A stretch of DNA of 64,000 nt from positions 1 through 64,000 of the forward strand of contig CADCDP010000010.1 in assembly GCA_902800305.1 (NCBI GenBank), written 5' to 3'. Shown here piece by piece: positions 33,573 through 41,749 of this stretch. This stretch comes from an uncultured Bacteroidales bacterium (GTDB taxonomy: Bacteria > Bacteroidota > Bacteroidia > Bacteroidales > Bacteroidaceae). The position numbers and the translations under genes are program-made. The first letter of the stretch is position 1; every line of letters begins with the position of its first letter. Below the pieces are notes generated by a model that was not told where the DNA came from, ran no database searches, and saw only the letters and a program-made list of their open reading frames with translations.

Positions 33573-33623
33573 ACGGTTCTTTTTGCTTCGTTAACACACT
33601 TAGAAACGTGCCTTCCTTAAAAG

Positions 33624-33647
33624 TTTTTACGTTTAATTTTCTTGACT
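33624..33647. repeat. 24-bp direct repeat, right copy
   Basis: Identical to 32290-32313. On the minus strand it encodes VKKIKRK, the flippase C-terminal motif, but lies alone outside any flippase sequence, upstream of the DUF1016 gene. Confidence 0.9.
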
Positions 33648-33691
33648 GTTATTATTCAACTTTTTCCTTTCTCCATCGCTCTATTTCACAC

Positions 33692-33787
33692 TCATTTCAG
33701 CTCAATAACCAGGGTGAGGGAATCAACGTGCTTTTGTGGGATGAGTACAAGGTCATCGACCTCTTCAGCTGGGACGTCAGGATAGGT
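33692..33787 (-). pseudogene. In-frame 31-codon tail after the ATPase stop (unidentified)
   Basis: After the TAG of the 33788 gene the frame continues TYPDVPAEEVDDLVLIPQKH and ends at a TGA. I cannot assign it to a family. It may be a third gene remnant like those after the other two nuclease-type genes, or chance open sequence, since 31 open codons are not rare. Confidence 0.3.
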
Positions 33788-35380
33788 CTATGCAACTATC
33801 CATTCTTCGGGGATACGTGTATCTGCATTGAACTTCACGCCCACCTTCACCACGTATCGGCCATCTGTCTGATAGGGCAGTGCATAATTACGTGTGTCAA
33901 TCTGGTGTAGGGCTTCCTCAGCGGTGCCATCTACCTTCATCTCGAATACATAAACGGTGTCAGGCATCCAGACGACCATGTCAACACGGCCTCCAGCACA
34001 TTTTACTTGTGTACGAACATAGAAATTCAGCGTAGAAAAAATAAGATACAGGGTGTATTCATAGAAGCCCTCTGCGGTCGAAACATCCTTCAGTTTTTTC
34101 TTGAATCCCTCTACATAGGGGATGCTAGCCATATAGGCCTGCAAATCAAGCATTGCTTGCTCCACATCTTTCCGTTTGAGTGCTTGCCAGAATTTCAGGG
34201 CAAACCCAGCTTTCACCCGTCCAGCTTCCAGCCCGGTATAAACGGGCAACAAGCCTTCTGCATAGCCTATGCGTACCTCTTGGTTGGGTATGGACAAAGT
34301 ATAGGTCTCAGTCTCTCGGTCGTAACCCTTGATGGTAACATATCCGCTCTGGTAGAGCAACGGCAAAGCAGACTGCATGGCCTCCGTTGGCTGGTCGAAC
34401 TCCGAAGCGAACACCTCCATTCTGTCTAACGACATGATGTCGGTATGGAAGTACTGCATCTGACGGATAAGGAACGTTGGCGTACCGCTCTCAAACCAGT
34501 AATTAGCCAGCTTGTTGTCGGTAAAAGCATTCAGTAAGCTATAAGGGTTGTATATGTCCTCTGAATCTTCAGAGAAGTGGTAGCCGTCGTAGCGTCCCTT
34601 AATTTTACGGAACATCTCCTCTGTGGTGCATCGATATTGGGTAGCCATACTCTCAACTCCATCAGCAAGAGATGTCTTTACTTCATGTTCAGTAAAGCCA
34701 CAGATGGCAGAAAAACGAGGCAGCATGGTGATGTCCTTCAGGTTGTTGATAGTCGAAAAGATACTGAGCTGCGAGAACTTGGTAATGCCGGTAATGAAGC
34801 AGAACTTAATCATAGCCTCGCTGGCTTTTAGTGGCTGATAGAACTCTTGCATTACATTGCGCATGGCATCTAACATTTCACCTTCATGGAGCACGTCCAA
34901 AAGTGGGGCATCATACTCATCGATGAGAACAACCACCTGTCTGCCAGTCTGCTTATAGGCCCTGCGAATCAATCCCTCCAAAGCACCACCTGGGGTTTTT
35001 TCCTCTGGAATGGTGCCATATTCCTCCTTATAGGGCTGGAGTAATAGCAAAAGCTTATCTCGCAATGCGCTAACCTCCCCTTGTCCCTTTGCCATACTTA
35101 TGTCGAGGCGTATCACTGGATATTGCTTCCATTCTTTTTCATGAGCCTTGATTTTCAGTTCCTTGAACAGTTCACTTTCGCCTCCAAAATAGGAAGCGAG
35201 GGTCGTGGTGAGCAACGACTTCCCGAAACGTCTAGGACGACTCAGGAAGATATACTTGGCATAGTTTACCAACTCATACACCAAATCTGTCTTATCCACA
35301 TACACATAGTCATTCTTTATAATCTCAGAGAACGTCTGTATGCCTATGGGGTACTTTCTACTATTTGTCATTGTGCTCAT
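33788..35380 (-). CDS. AAA-ATPase-like protein with PD-(D/E)XK C-terminus (PF09820/PF08011 type)
   Basis: The product has 530 residues. PIGIQTFSEIIKNDYVYVDK, RPRRFGKSLL (48-57, Walker A of this family) and VVVLIDEYDAPL (149-160, Walker B) define the ATPase-like part; GRYDGYHFS and YNPYSLLNAF are family blocks. The nuclease part has GGRVDMVVW with Asp467 and VYVFEMKVDG with Glu480 and Lys482. Its start overlaps the UpxY stop by 4 bases, so it is translated from the polysaccharide-operon transcript. These genes are among the most multiplied in Bacteroidales genomes and have no agreed function. The family differs from the ATPase at 20060. Confidence 0.88.
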   Translation of the reverse strand: MSTMTNSRKYPIGIQTFSEIIKNDYVYVDKTDLVYELVNYAKYIFLSRPRRFGKSLLTTTLASYFGGESELFKELKIKAHEKEWKQYPVIRLDISMAKGQGEVSALRDKLLLLLQPYKEEYGTIPEEKTPGGALEGLIRRAYKQTGRQVVVLIDEYDAPLLDVLHEGEMLDAMRNVMQEFYQPLKASEAMIKFCFITGITKFSQLSIFSTINNLKDITMLPRFSAICGFTEHEVKTSLADGVESMATQYRCTTEEMFRKIKGRYDGYHFSEDSEDIYNPYSLLNAFTDNKLANYWFESGTPTFLIRQMQYFHTDIMSLDRMEVFASEFDQPTEAMQSALPLLYQSGYVTIKGYDRETETYTLSIPNQEVRIGYAEGLLPVYTGLEAGRVKAGFALKFWQALKRKDVEQAMLDLQAYMASIPYVEGFKKKLKDVSTAEGFYEYTLYLIFSTLNFYVRTQVKCAGGRVDMVVWMPDTVYVFEMKVDGTAEEALHQIDTRNYALPYQTDGRYVVKVGVKFNADTRIPEEWIVA

Positions 35381-36096
35381 AACTTATCGTTTTCAACCTT
35401 TTCAAGAAAGTAAGGTGGAATATAGGCGGTGGTCAAGCCGGATTGCAGTCCTTTTATATAAATGACTACTCGCTTTTGTCGGGCAATGCGGGCGACACGC
35501 CCTGTTATGCCTTCGAAGGTACCATGGGTGACACGTACCAACTCATCGGATACGAAATGGCAGGTTTTTAAATCGACCTCCATCACATGCTCGTCAAGTA
35601 CGGCTGTAGCTCTGACTAACGGTTCCATTTCTCTGCTGTCAACAACCAATGGAGGGTTATAACCATTCTCGTCTGTAACGAAATGGTTGTAATAGTATGT
35701 AGTGTATTTCGACACTTCGGAATGCTTGACATACTGTTCGGCTTCCTGCTCCGTAACGTATACAAAAAGAAGGTTCATAAATGGAAGCAACTTTCTTTGC
35801 TTCTTGCCGGTCTCTTTGTTTCGGATGTCTTTCCATACCTTAGCCAGATAGACGTAAGTGTCGTCTTCTATCATGGCATCAGCGACCACCTGCGACTGAC
35901 CATACTTGATACGCAGGACATACCATGCTTTGTCTTTGCATGGGGCATATCTTACCGACACCCCTGTTTTTGAGCTTTTCGCTTCGGGGAAGGCAAAGGA
36001 GGCAAATCCTTTGCTGTTTACGTCCTTGATATTAGCATTACCCAACGCGTTCATATCGGACATTGTGGGTATTACCCGCAAAATAACACGTTCCAA
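35377..36096 (-). CDS. UpxY-type transcription antiterminator (NusG-like)
   Basis: The product has 239 residues. KAWYVLRIKYGQSQVVADAM begins the NusG N-terminal domain at about residue 56, LLPFMNLLFVYVTEQEAEQY is its second half, and VSDELVRVTHGTFEGITGRV is the KOW domain (about 185-205). Such NusG paralogues head capsule and exopolysaccharide operons in Bacteroidales and let polymerase read through the long transcript. The first 50 residues have no counterpart I recognise, so an inner ATG (Met12 or Met15) could be the start. The usual UpxZ partner is not present; the next gene is an ATPase/nuclease. Confidence 0.88.
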   Translation of the reverse strand: MERVILRVIPTMSDMNALGNANIKDVNSKGFASFAFPEAKSSKTGVSVRYAPCKDKAWYVLRIKYGQSQVVADAMIEDDTYVYLAKVWKDIRNKETGKKQRKLLPFMNLLFVYVTEQEAEQYVKHSEVSKYTTYYYNHFVTDENGYNPPLVVDSREMEPLVRATAVLDEHVMEVDLKTCHFVSDELVRVTHGTFEGITGRVARIARQKRVVIYIKGLQSGLTTAYIPPYFLEKVENDKL

Positions 36097-36361
36097 CCCC
36101 GCTATGGGACTGAAACGTGAGTATATAGTTCGGCAATCCCTGCACCGTATATATTAGAAATTGATTACAAAATTACTATTTTTCTTTGAAATAGAAGAAA
36201 AAAAACAGAAATAAATTGTGTGGAGAGCCACCCAAAGCATTTTTTGTGAATTTTGAAACATCTTTTGTGAATTTTGAAAGTGTAACCCGTCAACTTGAAA
36301 CAGTCCTAAGCAGAAAAACTGACAACCTGAATCCGCGAATCACACAAAACTTCCGATGGGT

Positions 36362-36450
36362 CTTCGTCGTAGAGTCTCTAGGGGCAACGACGTAGAGTCA
36401 CGTGACTCAACGACGAAGAGTCATGCGAGGCAACGACGAAGCCTATAGGG
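36362..36450. repeat. 23-bp imperfect tandem repeat, about four units
   Basis: Units start at 36362, 36385, 36408 and 36431 (the last partial) and share the pattern caacgacg(t/a)agagtca followed by 7-8 variable bases. Unit size and form resemble the 21-bp array at 13337 though the sequence is different. Confidence 0.8.
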
Positions 36451-36462
36451 AAAACGCACAGC

Positions 36463-36481
36463 TGCGGTAGCAAATTTTTCA
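36463..36481. repeat. Dispersed repeat family C, copy 1
   Basis: TGCGGTAGCAAATTTTTCA, the exact complement of the sequences at 41750-41768 and 47507-47525 and identical to 47552-47570. It is followed by runs of cttttcacttttacc. Confidence 0.88.
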
Positions 36482-36512
36482 CTTTTCACTTTTACCTTTT
36501 ACCTAAAAGGTG

Positions 36513-36520
36513 TATCTTTG
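36513..36520 (+). promoter_or_regulatory. -7 box (TATCTTTG) of the HAD gene
   Basis: Matches TAnnTTTG 26 bases before the ATG at 36547; the -33 position holds only TTTT. It follows directly on a family C repeat. Confidence 0.55.
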
Positions 36521-36546
36521 TGCCAGAATACTAAAAACAACATATT

Positions 36547-37302
36547 ATGGCAACATTTTGGACAAAAAAGAATGAGGACATCGAGAATGAGAAAACGGCG
36601 ATGCCTTGGGGTGAATTATGGGTAAAGGAAGATAGGAACTTCCCGAGACGGAGACGGCTCAAGGCGGCGCTGTTCGACCTCGACGGAACGCTGATGGACA
36701 CGGAAGGACAATACTCGGTGTTTTGGGGTGCGACAGCAAGGAAATACCGCCCCGACGTGCCGCAGTTGGAACAACTTATCAAGGGAACGACGCTGACACA
36801 GATTTACGCGAACTACTTCCCCAACCCACAATGGCAACAGGAAATCACCAAAAAGTTGGACGCATGGGAGGCTCAGATGCACTATGAGTTCTATCCGGGT
36901 GTGCTCAATTTTCTGAAAGACTTGAAGAGGAACGGCGTGAAGTGTGCTGTGGTGACCAGCTCGAACATTCCGAAACTGGAGAGTGTGAAACGACAGATTC
37001 CCGAACTGGGTGCCCTCTTCGACAAGGTGTTGACGGCAGAAGACTTTACAGCATCAAAGCCCGAACCCGATTGTTATCTGTTAGGAGCCCAGACGTTCGA
37101 TGCCGACGTGGACGAGTGTGTGGTGTTTGAGGATGCCTACACAGGATTGCAAGCCGGCATGGCATCTGGCATCTTCACCATCGGCTTGACAACAGGGCAC
37201 ACACGAGAGGAAATCGAGGATAAATGCCACTATGTCTTGGAAGGGTTCGAAGGGATGAATTATGCAAAATTAGTGGATATTCTTATAAAGGTTAAAGTTT
37301 AG
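36547..37302 (+). CDS. HAD-superfamily phosphatase/phosphomutase (subfamily IA)
   Basis: The product has 251 residues. LKAALFDLDGTLMDTEGQYS (about 39-58) holds the DxDGT nucleophile motif. VKCAVVTSSNIPKLESVKRQ is motif II (Ser/Thr), ASKPEPDCYLLGAQ supplies the Lys of motif III, and CVVFEDAYTGLQAGMASGIF is motif IV. An all-alpha cap lies at about 60-125, as in beta-phosphoglucomutase-like enzymes. The sugar-phosphate substrate is not evident. The first 38 residues, charged and unlike the fold, are unusual; a start at Met22 is possible. The last codons (KVKV) lie in a dispersed repeat arm. Confidence 0.88.
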   Translation: MATFWTKKNEDIENEKTAMPWGELWVKEDRNFPRRRRLKAALFDLDGTLMDTEGQYSVFWGATARKYRPDVPQLEQLIKGTTLTQIYANYFPNPQWQQEITKKLDAWEAQMHYEFYPGVLNFLKDLKRNGVKCAVVTSSNIPKLESVKRQIPELGALFDKVLTAEDFTASKPEPDCYLLGAQTFDADVDECVVFEDAYTGLQAGMASGIFTIGLTTGHTREEIEDKCHYVLEGFEGMNYAKLVDILIKVKV

Positions 37303-37391
37303 AGGTTAAAGTTTAAAGACCATGCGGCTCGTTTCCGAACACCGCGTCAGCCTTCTTTAAACTTTAAACTGTAACCTTTAAACTTTACAAA
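37291..37391. repeat. Dispersed repeat family B, copy 1 (imperfect inverted repeat)
   Basis: TTAAAGTTTAAAG (37306-37318) pairs with CTTTAAACTTTAA (37355-37367), extended imperfectly on both sides. The right half (37345-37391: cgtcagccttctttaaactt and onward) recurs at 61429-61474 with about 42 of 47 bases the same. It overlaps the stop codon of the HAD gene and may serve as its terminator-like stem. Confidence 0.8.
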
Positions 37392-37516
37392 GCGCCCTTT
37401 TCGTTACATTTACTTTTCCTTATGATACATTTAAGGGGAAACGGAAGTGATGCTCCAGAAGTGCAAGCAAATGAAACACAAGTGAAAGACGGTTCGAAAA
37501 AAGATGCGTAACTTTG

Positions 37517-37628
37517 CACCAGAAAACAAAAACAAGAAGTTAGTTAGTAAAGTTAATAGATAGGTTAATATTAGTTAGTTAATTAGTCAGGAGAAACGCC
37601 TCGCTGTGAAGCTGAGGCGTTTTTTGTG
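37517..37628 (+). ncRNA. Candidate small RNA ending in a strong terminator
   Basis: TAACTTTG at 37509-37516 fits the -7 consensus, though no clear -33 box is present. About 80 bases later comes a 9-bp stem (AAACGCCTC 37594-37602 with GAGGCGTTT 37614-37622) and a T-run on the plus strand. The nearest plus-strand gene ends 200 bases upstream, so the signals could delimit a transcript of about 105 nt. Alternatively it is only the distal terminator of the HAD transcript. Confidence 0.4.
37594..37626 (+). terminator. Intrinsic terminator downstream of the HAD gene / candidate small RNA
   Basis: A 9-bp perfect stem with an 11-base loop runs into TTTTTT (37621-37626) on the plus strand. On the minus strand no comparable T-run follows, so it is oriented for plus-strand transcripts. 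Confidence 0.85.
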
Positions 37629-37657
37629 TTCAGTCGGTTGTTTGTCAGTCGTTTCCG

Positions 37658-40600
37658 TCACTCGTCTTCGTTGTGCTTCTTCACCCATTCTGTGGGCGAG
37701 AGGCCATAGAGTGCCTTAAAGTTCGTGGAGAAAGCGGATAACGACTTAAAGCCTGTGGCAATGCTGACACCCGTGATGTCAAGTTTCTTCTCGGAGAGCA
37801 AACGGGCGGCTTCCTTCAGACGCACGTACTTCACAAAATCGCGGGGTGCCTGCCCCGTCAGGTCTTTCATCTTACGATAGAAATGTACACGGCTAATACC
37901 CACCTTATCGGCTATCATCTCGACGGACAGTTCAGGGTTGTCCATGTTCTCATTGATGGCTTTCATCACACGGCGCATCAGATGCTCGTCTGGCGATTCC
38001 AGTTCGACCTTGTCGATTTTCTCTTCCTGTTGCTTGTCGCCGTGGAACTTACCTTGCAGGAGCTGGCGTGTCTTCAACAACCCAAGGATGGTGGTGCGCA
38101 ACACATCGATGTTGAAAGGCTTCGACACATAGGCATCAGCACCATTGGTGATGCCCGCTATGCGGTCGGCATCGCTGCCAAGGGCTGTCATCAAGATGAT
38201 GGGGATGTGGTTGGTATTGAAGTTCGACTTCAGTTTCTGGCATAGGGTCATCCCGTCCATGACGGGCATCATAATGTCGCTGATAACCACATCCACCTTG
38301 CCTGGATGCGCCACAATGTAATCCCACGCCTCCTGACCGTTGCTGCAAGGATGAACGACGAGGTCTTGGGAGAGTTCGCTGTGGACATACTGGCGAATGG
38401 CTTCGTCGTCCTCCACCAAAAGAGCATTGCGTCGATGGGGGTCAACAGGTTTGCCGATGGCCAGCAATTCCTCTGTCTCGGTCTCGACGACATTAGCCTC
38501 TTCGGTCACTTCTTCCGCCGTTTCAGGCTTGATGACTCTCAATGTATCATCCCCCTTAGGTATCGTCACCACAAACTGAGTGCCCTGCCCTTTGGGATTA
38601 TCCTCCACAACAATTTGTCCTTTGTGCAGCTTGACCAGCATGGAGGTGAGGTTCAGCCCGATGCCTGTGCCGATGTAACCATTCTGATGCTGTGCCGAAT
38701 AGAAGCGGTCAAAGATTTTCTGTTTGTCATCGTCGGAAATGCCAACACCCGAGTCGGTGACCAACAACTGGAAGTTGTCGGCTTCCTCTTGCAACATCAT
38801 CGTAATATTTCCGCCATCGGGCGTAAACTTGAAGGCATTGGAGAGTAGGTTCATCACAATCTTGTCAGTGTTGTCTGGGTCAACATAAACGGGCAACACA
38901 TTTACCGAGTGGACGAACTCGTAGTGGATGCCTCGGCTCTGGGCATTGGTGACGAACACATCGAAAATGTTCTGGAGGAAGCTGACCAGCTCTACTTCAT
39001 GGTAGTCGAGCAAGAATTTCCCCTGCTCAATCTTTCGGACATCCATCATCTGGTTGATGAGGCGGAGGATGCGTTTGGCATTCTGCTTGATGAGTTGGTA
39101 GTTGCGTTGGCGTTCCTTATCCTTATCGGAGCCAATGAGCCGTTCGAGTGGAGCAAGGATAAGCGTCATCGGGGTGCGGATTTCGTGGCTGATGTTCATA
39201 AAGAACTGCACACGTGCCTCGTTCAGCTCCTGCTGCTGACGATGACGAACCATGACACGGCGAATTCGGATTTGGCGGTTGACATACTGGTAAACCAGCC
39301 AACAGAGCAATACGAAAAGTAACAAATAGACCAGTTTTGCCCATATCGATGCATACCAAGCAGGATGCACTACCGCCGTCAGTTCACGTTCCTCACTGAA
39401 GGCACCAAAAGCATGAGCACGCAGACGGATGTGGTAGGTGCCTGGTTCGAGGTTGGCAAACACGATGCGATTGCCACCTCCCGACTGATCCACCCATTCG
39501 CCACCATTGATGCTGTACTCGTATGTGGCATGCTGGCCTGTCAGTCCCTCCACGTTGAGTTCGAGGGTGAAGTAATTGTTGGCATGTCCCAAGTCGATGC
39601 GGTTGCAGTCGTCTATCACACCCTGCAAAATATCGTAGCCTCCCGACATGTCGCCTTGATGGATGGTCTTACCACCCACGATAAGGTCAATCAAACGCAG
39701 ACGGAGGTTTCGCCCTTCGCTCTGCCACTGCTCCATGCGCTTCGTGTCGATATAAGTCAATCCACCAATGCCTCCCCAGTAGAGTTTGCCATCCATCTTG
39801 AGAACAGCGGCACGGCTGAACTCGTTGTCCTGCAAACCATCCTCCGCAAAAAAGTTGGTGAAAGTCTCCGTCTTCATGTCCATGCAGGAGAGTCCAAAGT
39901 CGGTACCAATCCAAAGGTGCTCACCTTCCACACAAAGAGAAGTGATGCTGTTGACGGGTAAACCATCCTCCGTCGTATAAAAACGAGTTTCCAGTGTCTT
40001 GGCATCGAGGCGAACCAATCCAGCATTCGTGCCCACCCACACCACCATACCTTTATCGGAAATGGCAATGTGTCGGACGGTCTTGCCACTCAATAGTTTG
40101 GTGCTGGCCTTTCGGATGATGCCGTTCGCTTCGGGGTAAGAGATGATGAAGCCATCGGATGTGCCCATATACAAGCGGTCATCCATAGGCAGAAGCGTAT
40201 AAACATACGGATTACCGATGATGTTTGTACCCCCATCCTTGCCATATTCAGGACGATAATTCAAGAATTTCCCTGACGACAAGTCATAATAGTAGAAGCC
40301 CTGCCCCATCGTGGCTATCCAGTAGCAGTTTTCCTCCTTCGTTGGATGTATCTCAAAAATCTGATTGATTTCCTTGGTAAGCAACGAAAAACGTCCCTCC
40401 TGCATCTGCCACAAACCATCGGAGAACGTACCCAACAACAAGGTGGAAGGAGAGGGATTGAACATCGTGGTGAATGCTTGTGGCATCGAAGGGGTGGTCT
40501 GCTTGCTCCAATGGGTGGAAGTGCGGCCATCAGCAGAGACAAGATAAAGTCCATCGTTGTCTGCCGCCACCCATAAACCACGCTCTCCAGCGACAGAAAC

Positions 40601-41683
40601 CTGCGACTTGGCGATGGCAAAGACTGAATTAGTACCGACGGTGTTCTTCGTAATGGAATGTTGCCCCACATATTCGAAAGCCGACTGATTGATAGGCTTC
40701 ATCATCACGCCCTTCAAATAGATGCCCACCCAAACATTGCCGAAAGAGTCATAAATGGCATCGCTCACATTGCTGGTTGCCAAATCAAAATCCTTCACTG
40801 TGATGGGGCTTGGCGCCACCTTACCCGTCTGTTCATCATAGATATGCACACCGCCGCCATCCGTACAGATGAACAATTTTCCATCCGTCCAAGGGTTGAA
40901 ACCCACCATCACGCCGCCCAGTTCTTCGCCCGATACCACCTGCACAAAACGGTCTTCCTTGCTGTTATATACAAACACGCCCTTGCTGACTCCTGCCGCA
41001 TACACCTTCCCCGAGGAACTCAAGCAGACCTTCCTCACGTCTGGCAGTTCCTCGTACTTCTTGAATCCTTTTTCCGTCTGATGGAAAAGGACACGCCTCG
41101 AATTCACTAACCACAAGCCCTTTTTCGAGTCCTCCAAAAACTGCACAGGAGAGTCTGTATTCCCATTATCCACCGTGTTAAATTCGGTGCTGCGCCGAAT
41201 AAAGAGCTTCCCTTCGGCATCCTTCTTCAGTTCACCATGGCCATAACCTGTAAAACAGACCATCACCCGACCATTCTGAATACGGTAGATGCCCACCGTG
41301 CGAGTCGTGATAGTGTCGCCATTCTCCGACAAAAAGGGCACCGTCGTGAATTGGTCGGTGGCATAGTCGTAGAGCTGCACACCAGCCCCCGTGCCGACCA
41401 ACAGTTTGTCTCCTTCATAGTCGATGACACAGGTGCTTTCGTCGTGCAACAACGACGATGGATTGCCCACCTCATGGTGGTAAACGTTCATCTTCACCCC
41501 ATCGTAACGGTTGAGTCCGTTCTGTGTAGTCACCCAGATGTTGTGACGATGGTCTTCGTAGAGGTTGCGAATACGTGAATTGGAAAGCCCTTGCTTGGAG
41601 CCGAAAAAGAGCACATTCTGTGCACAAAGCCCCAATATACCCAAGAAGAGACAGGATATAGTTAGTATAAAACAGCGTTTCAT
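37658..41683 (-). CDS. Hybrid two-component regulator (HTCS) of the xylan cluster
   Basis: The product has 1341 residues. After a signal peptide (1-21) come two periplasmic seven-bladed propellers built of repeats such as NIWVTTQNGLNRYDG and LWIGTDFGLSCMD (about 25-690), a Y_Y_Y beta-sandwich (about 700-770), one membrane helix (about 775-800), a histidine-kinase core with NISHEIRTPM (His833), N-box LLSNAFKFTPDGG and ATPase G-boxes, a receiver domain with VVISDIMMPVMDG (Asp1136), and an AraC helix-turn-helix at the end. Such proteins sense oligosaccharides in the periplasm and activate nearby glycan-degradation genes. The xylanase genes downstream suggest xylo-oligosaccharide as ligand, like XynR of Prevotella bryantii. 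Confidence 0.95.
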   Translation of the reverse strand: MKRCFILTISCLFLGILGLCAQNVLFFGSKQGLSNSRIRNLYEDHRHNIWVTTQNGLNRYDGVKMNVYHHEVGNPSSLLHDESTCVIDYEGDKLLVGTGAGVQLYDYATDQFTTVPFLSENGDTITTRTVGIYRIQNGRVMVCFTGYGHGELKKDAEGKLFIRRSTEFNTVDNGNTDSPVQFLEDSKKGLWLVNSRRVLFHQTEKGFKKYEELPDVRKVCLSSSGKVYAAGVSKGVFVYNSKEDRFVQVVSGEELGGVMVGFNPWTDGKLFICTDGGGVHIYDEQTGKVAPSPITVKDFDLATSNVSDAIYDSFGNVWVGIYLKGVMMKPINQSAFEYVGQHSITKNTVGTNSVFAIAKSQVSVAGERGLWVAADNDGLYLVSADGRTSTHWSKQTTPSMPQAFTTMFNPSPSTLLLGTFSDGLWQMQEGRFSLLTKEINQIFEIHPTKEENCYWIATMGQGFYYYDLSSGKFLNYRPEYGKDGGTNIIGNPYVYTLLPMDDRLYMGTSDGFIISYPEANGIIRKASTKLLSGKTVRHIAISDKGMVVWVGTNAGLVRLDAKTLETRFYTTEDGLPVNSITSLCVEGEHLWIGTDFGLSCMDMKTETFTNFFAEDGLQDNEFSRAAVLKMDGKLYWGGIGGLTYIDTKRMEQWQSEGRNLRLRLIDLIVGGKTIHQGDMSGGYDILQGVIDDCNRIDLGHANNYFTLELNVEGLTGQHATYEYSINGGEWVDQSGGGNRIVFANLEPGTYHIRLRAHAFGAFSEERELTAVVHPAWYASIWAKLVYLLLFVLLCWLVYQYVNRQIRIRRVMVRHRQQQELNEARVQFFMNISHEIRTPMTLILAPLERLIGSDKDKERQRNYQLIKQNAKRILRLINQMMDVRKIEQGKFLLDYHEVELVSFLQNIFDVFVTNAQSRGIHYEFVHSVNVLPVYVDPDNTDKIVMNLLSNAFKFTPDGGNITMMLQEEADNFQLLVTDSGVGISDDDKQKIFDRFYSAQHQNGYIGTGIGLNLTSMLVKLHKGQIVVEDNPKGQGTQFVVTIPKGDDTLRVIKPETAEEVTEEANVVETETEELLAIGKPVDPHRRNALLVEDDEAIRQYVHSELSQDLVVHPCSNGQEAWDYIVAHPGKVDVVISDIMMPVMDGMTLCQKLKSNFNTNHIPIILMTALGSDADRIAGITNGADAYVSKPFNIDVLRTTILGLLKTRQLLQGKFHGDKQQEEKIDKVELESPDEHLMRRVMKAINENMDNPELSVEMIADKVGISRVHFYRKMKDLTGQAPRDFVKYVRLKEAARLLSEKKLDITGVSIATGFKSLSAFSTNFKALYGLSPTEWVKKHNEDE

Positions 41684-41710
41684 TGCTTGTGTTAGTCAGT
41701 TAATCGGGTG

Positions 41711-41718
41711 CAAAGATA
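41711..41718 (-). promoter_or_regulatory. -7 box (TATCTTTG) of the hybrid-regulator gene
   Basis: Matches TAnnTTTG on the minus strand 28 bases before the start codon; TTTT occupies the -33 position. Confidence 0.55.
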
Positions 41719-41749
41719 CGATTTTAAGTGAAAAAGTAAAAATGAAAAG

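Larger units (their letters stand above)
36097..36546. other. Intergenic region between divergent UpxY and HAD genes
   Basis: It contains a possible -7 box for UpxY on the minus strand (TAATTTTG, 36168-36175), a 23-bp imperfect tandem array (36362-36450), a copy of repeat family C (36463-36481) and a -7 box for the HAD gene. I see no ORF, and no inverted repeats of the type that flank invertible capsule promoters. Confidence 0.6.
37303..37657. other. Intergenic region between convergent HAD and hybrid-regulator genes
   Basis: It holds the family B repeat, then about 110 bases of featureless sequence, then a -7 box, a transcript-like stretch rich in gttagtta, and a strong terminator (37594-37628). 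No ORF was seen. Confidence 0.6.

Noticed and set aside
33697..33795. Plus-strand open stretch (FQLNNQGEGINVLLWDEYKV) as a gene remnant
   Set aside because: It reads plausibly, but I know no family for it, and the minus-strand frame is the one continuous with the neighbouring gene; too short to support.
20060..35380. Insertion sequences as carriers of the nuclease-type genes
   Set aside because: No transposase, no terminal inverted repeats and no short target duplications were found at their edges; the only flanking repeat is the 24-bp copy of flippase sequence.
36097..36360. Invertible promoter for the UpxY operon, as in Bacteroides capsule loci
   Set aside because: I found no pair of inverted repeats of about 15-25 bp bracketing a promoter here, and no adjacent invertase gene.
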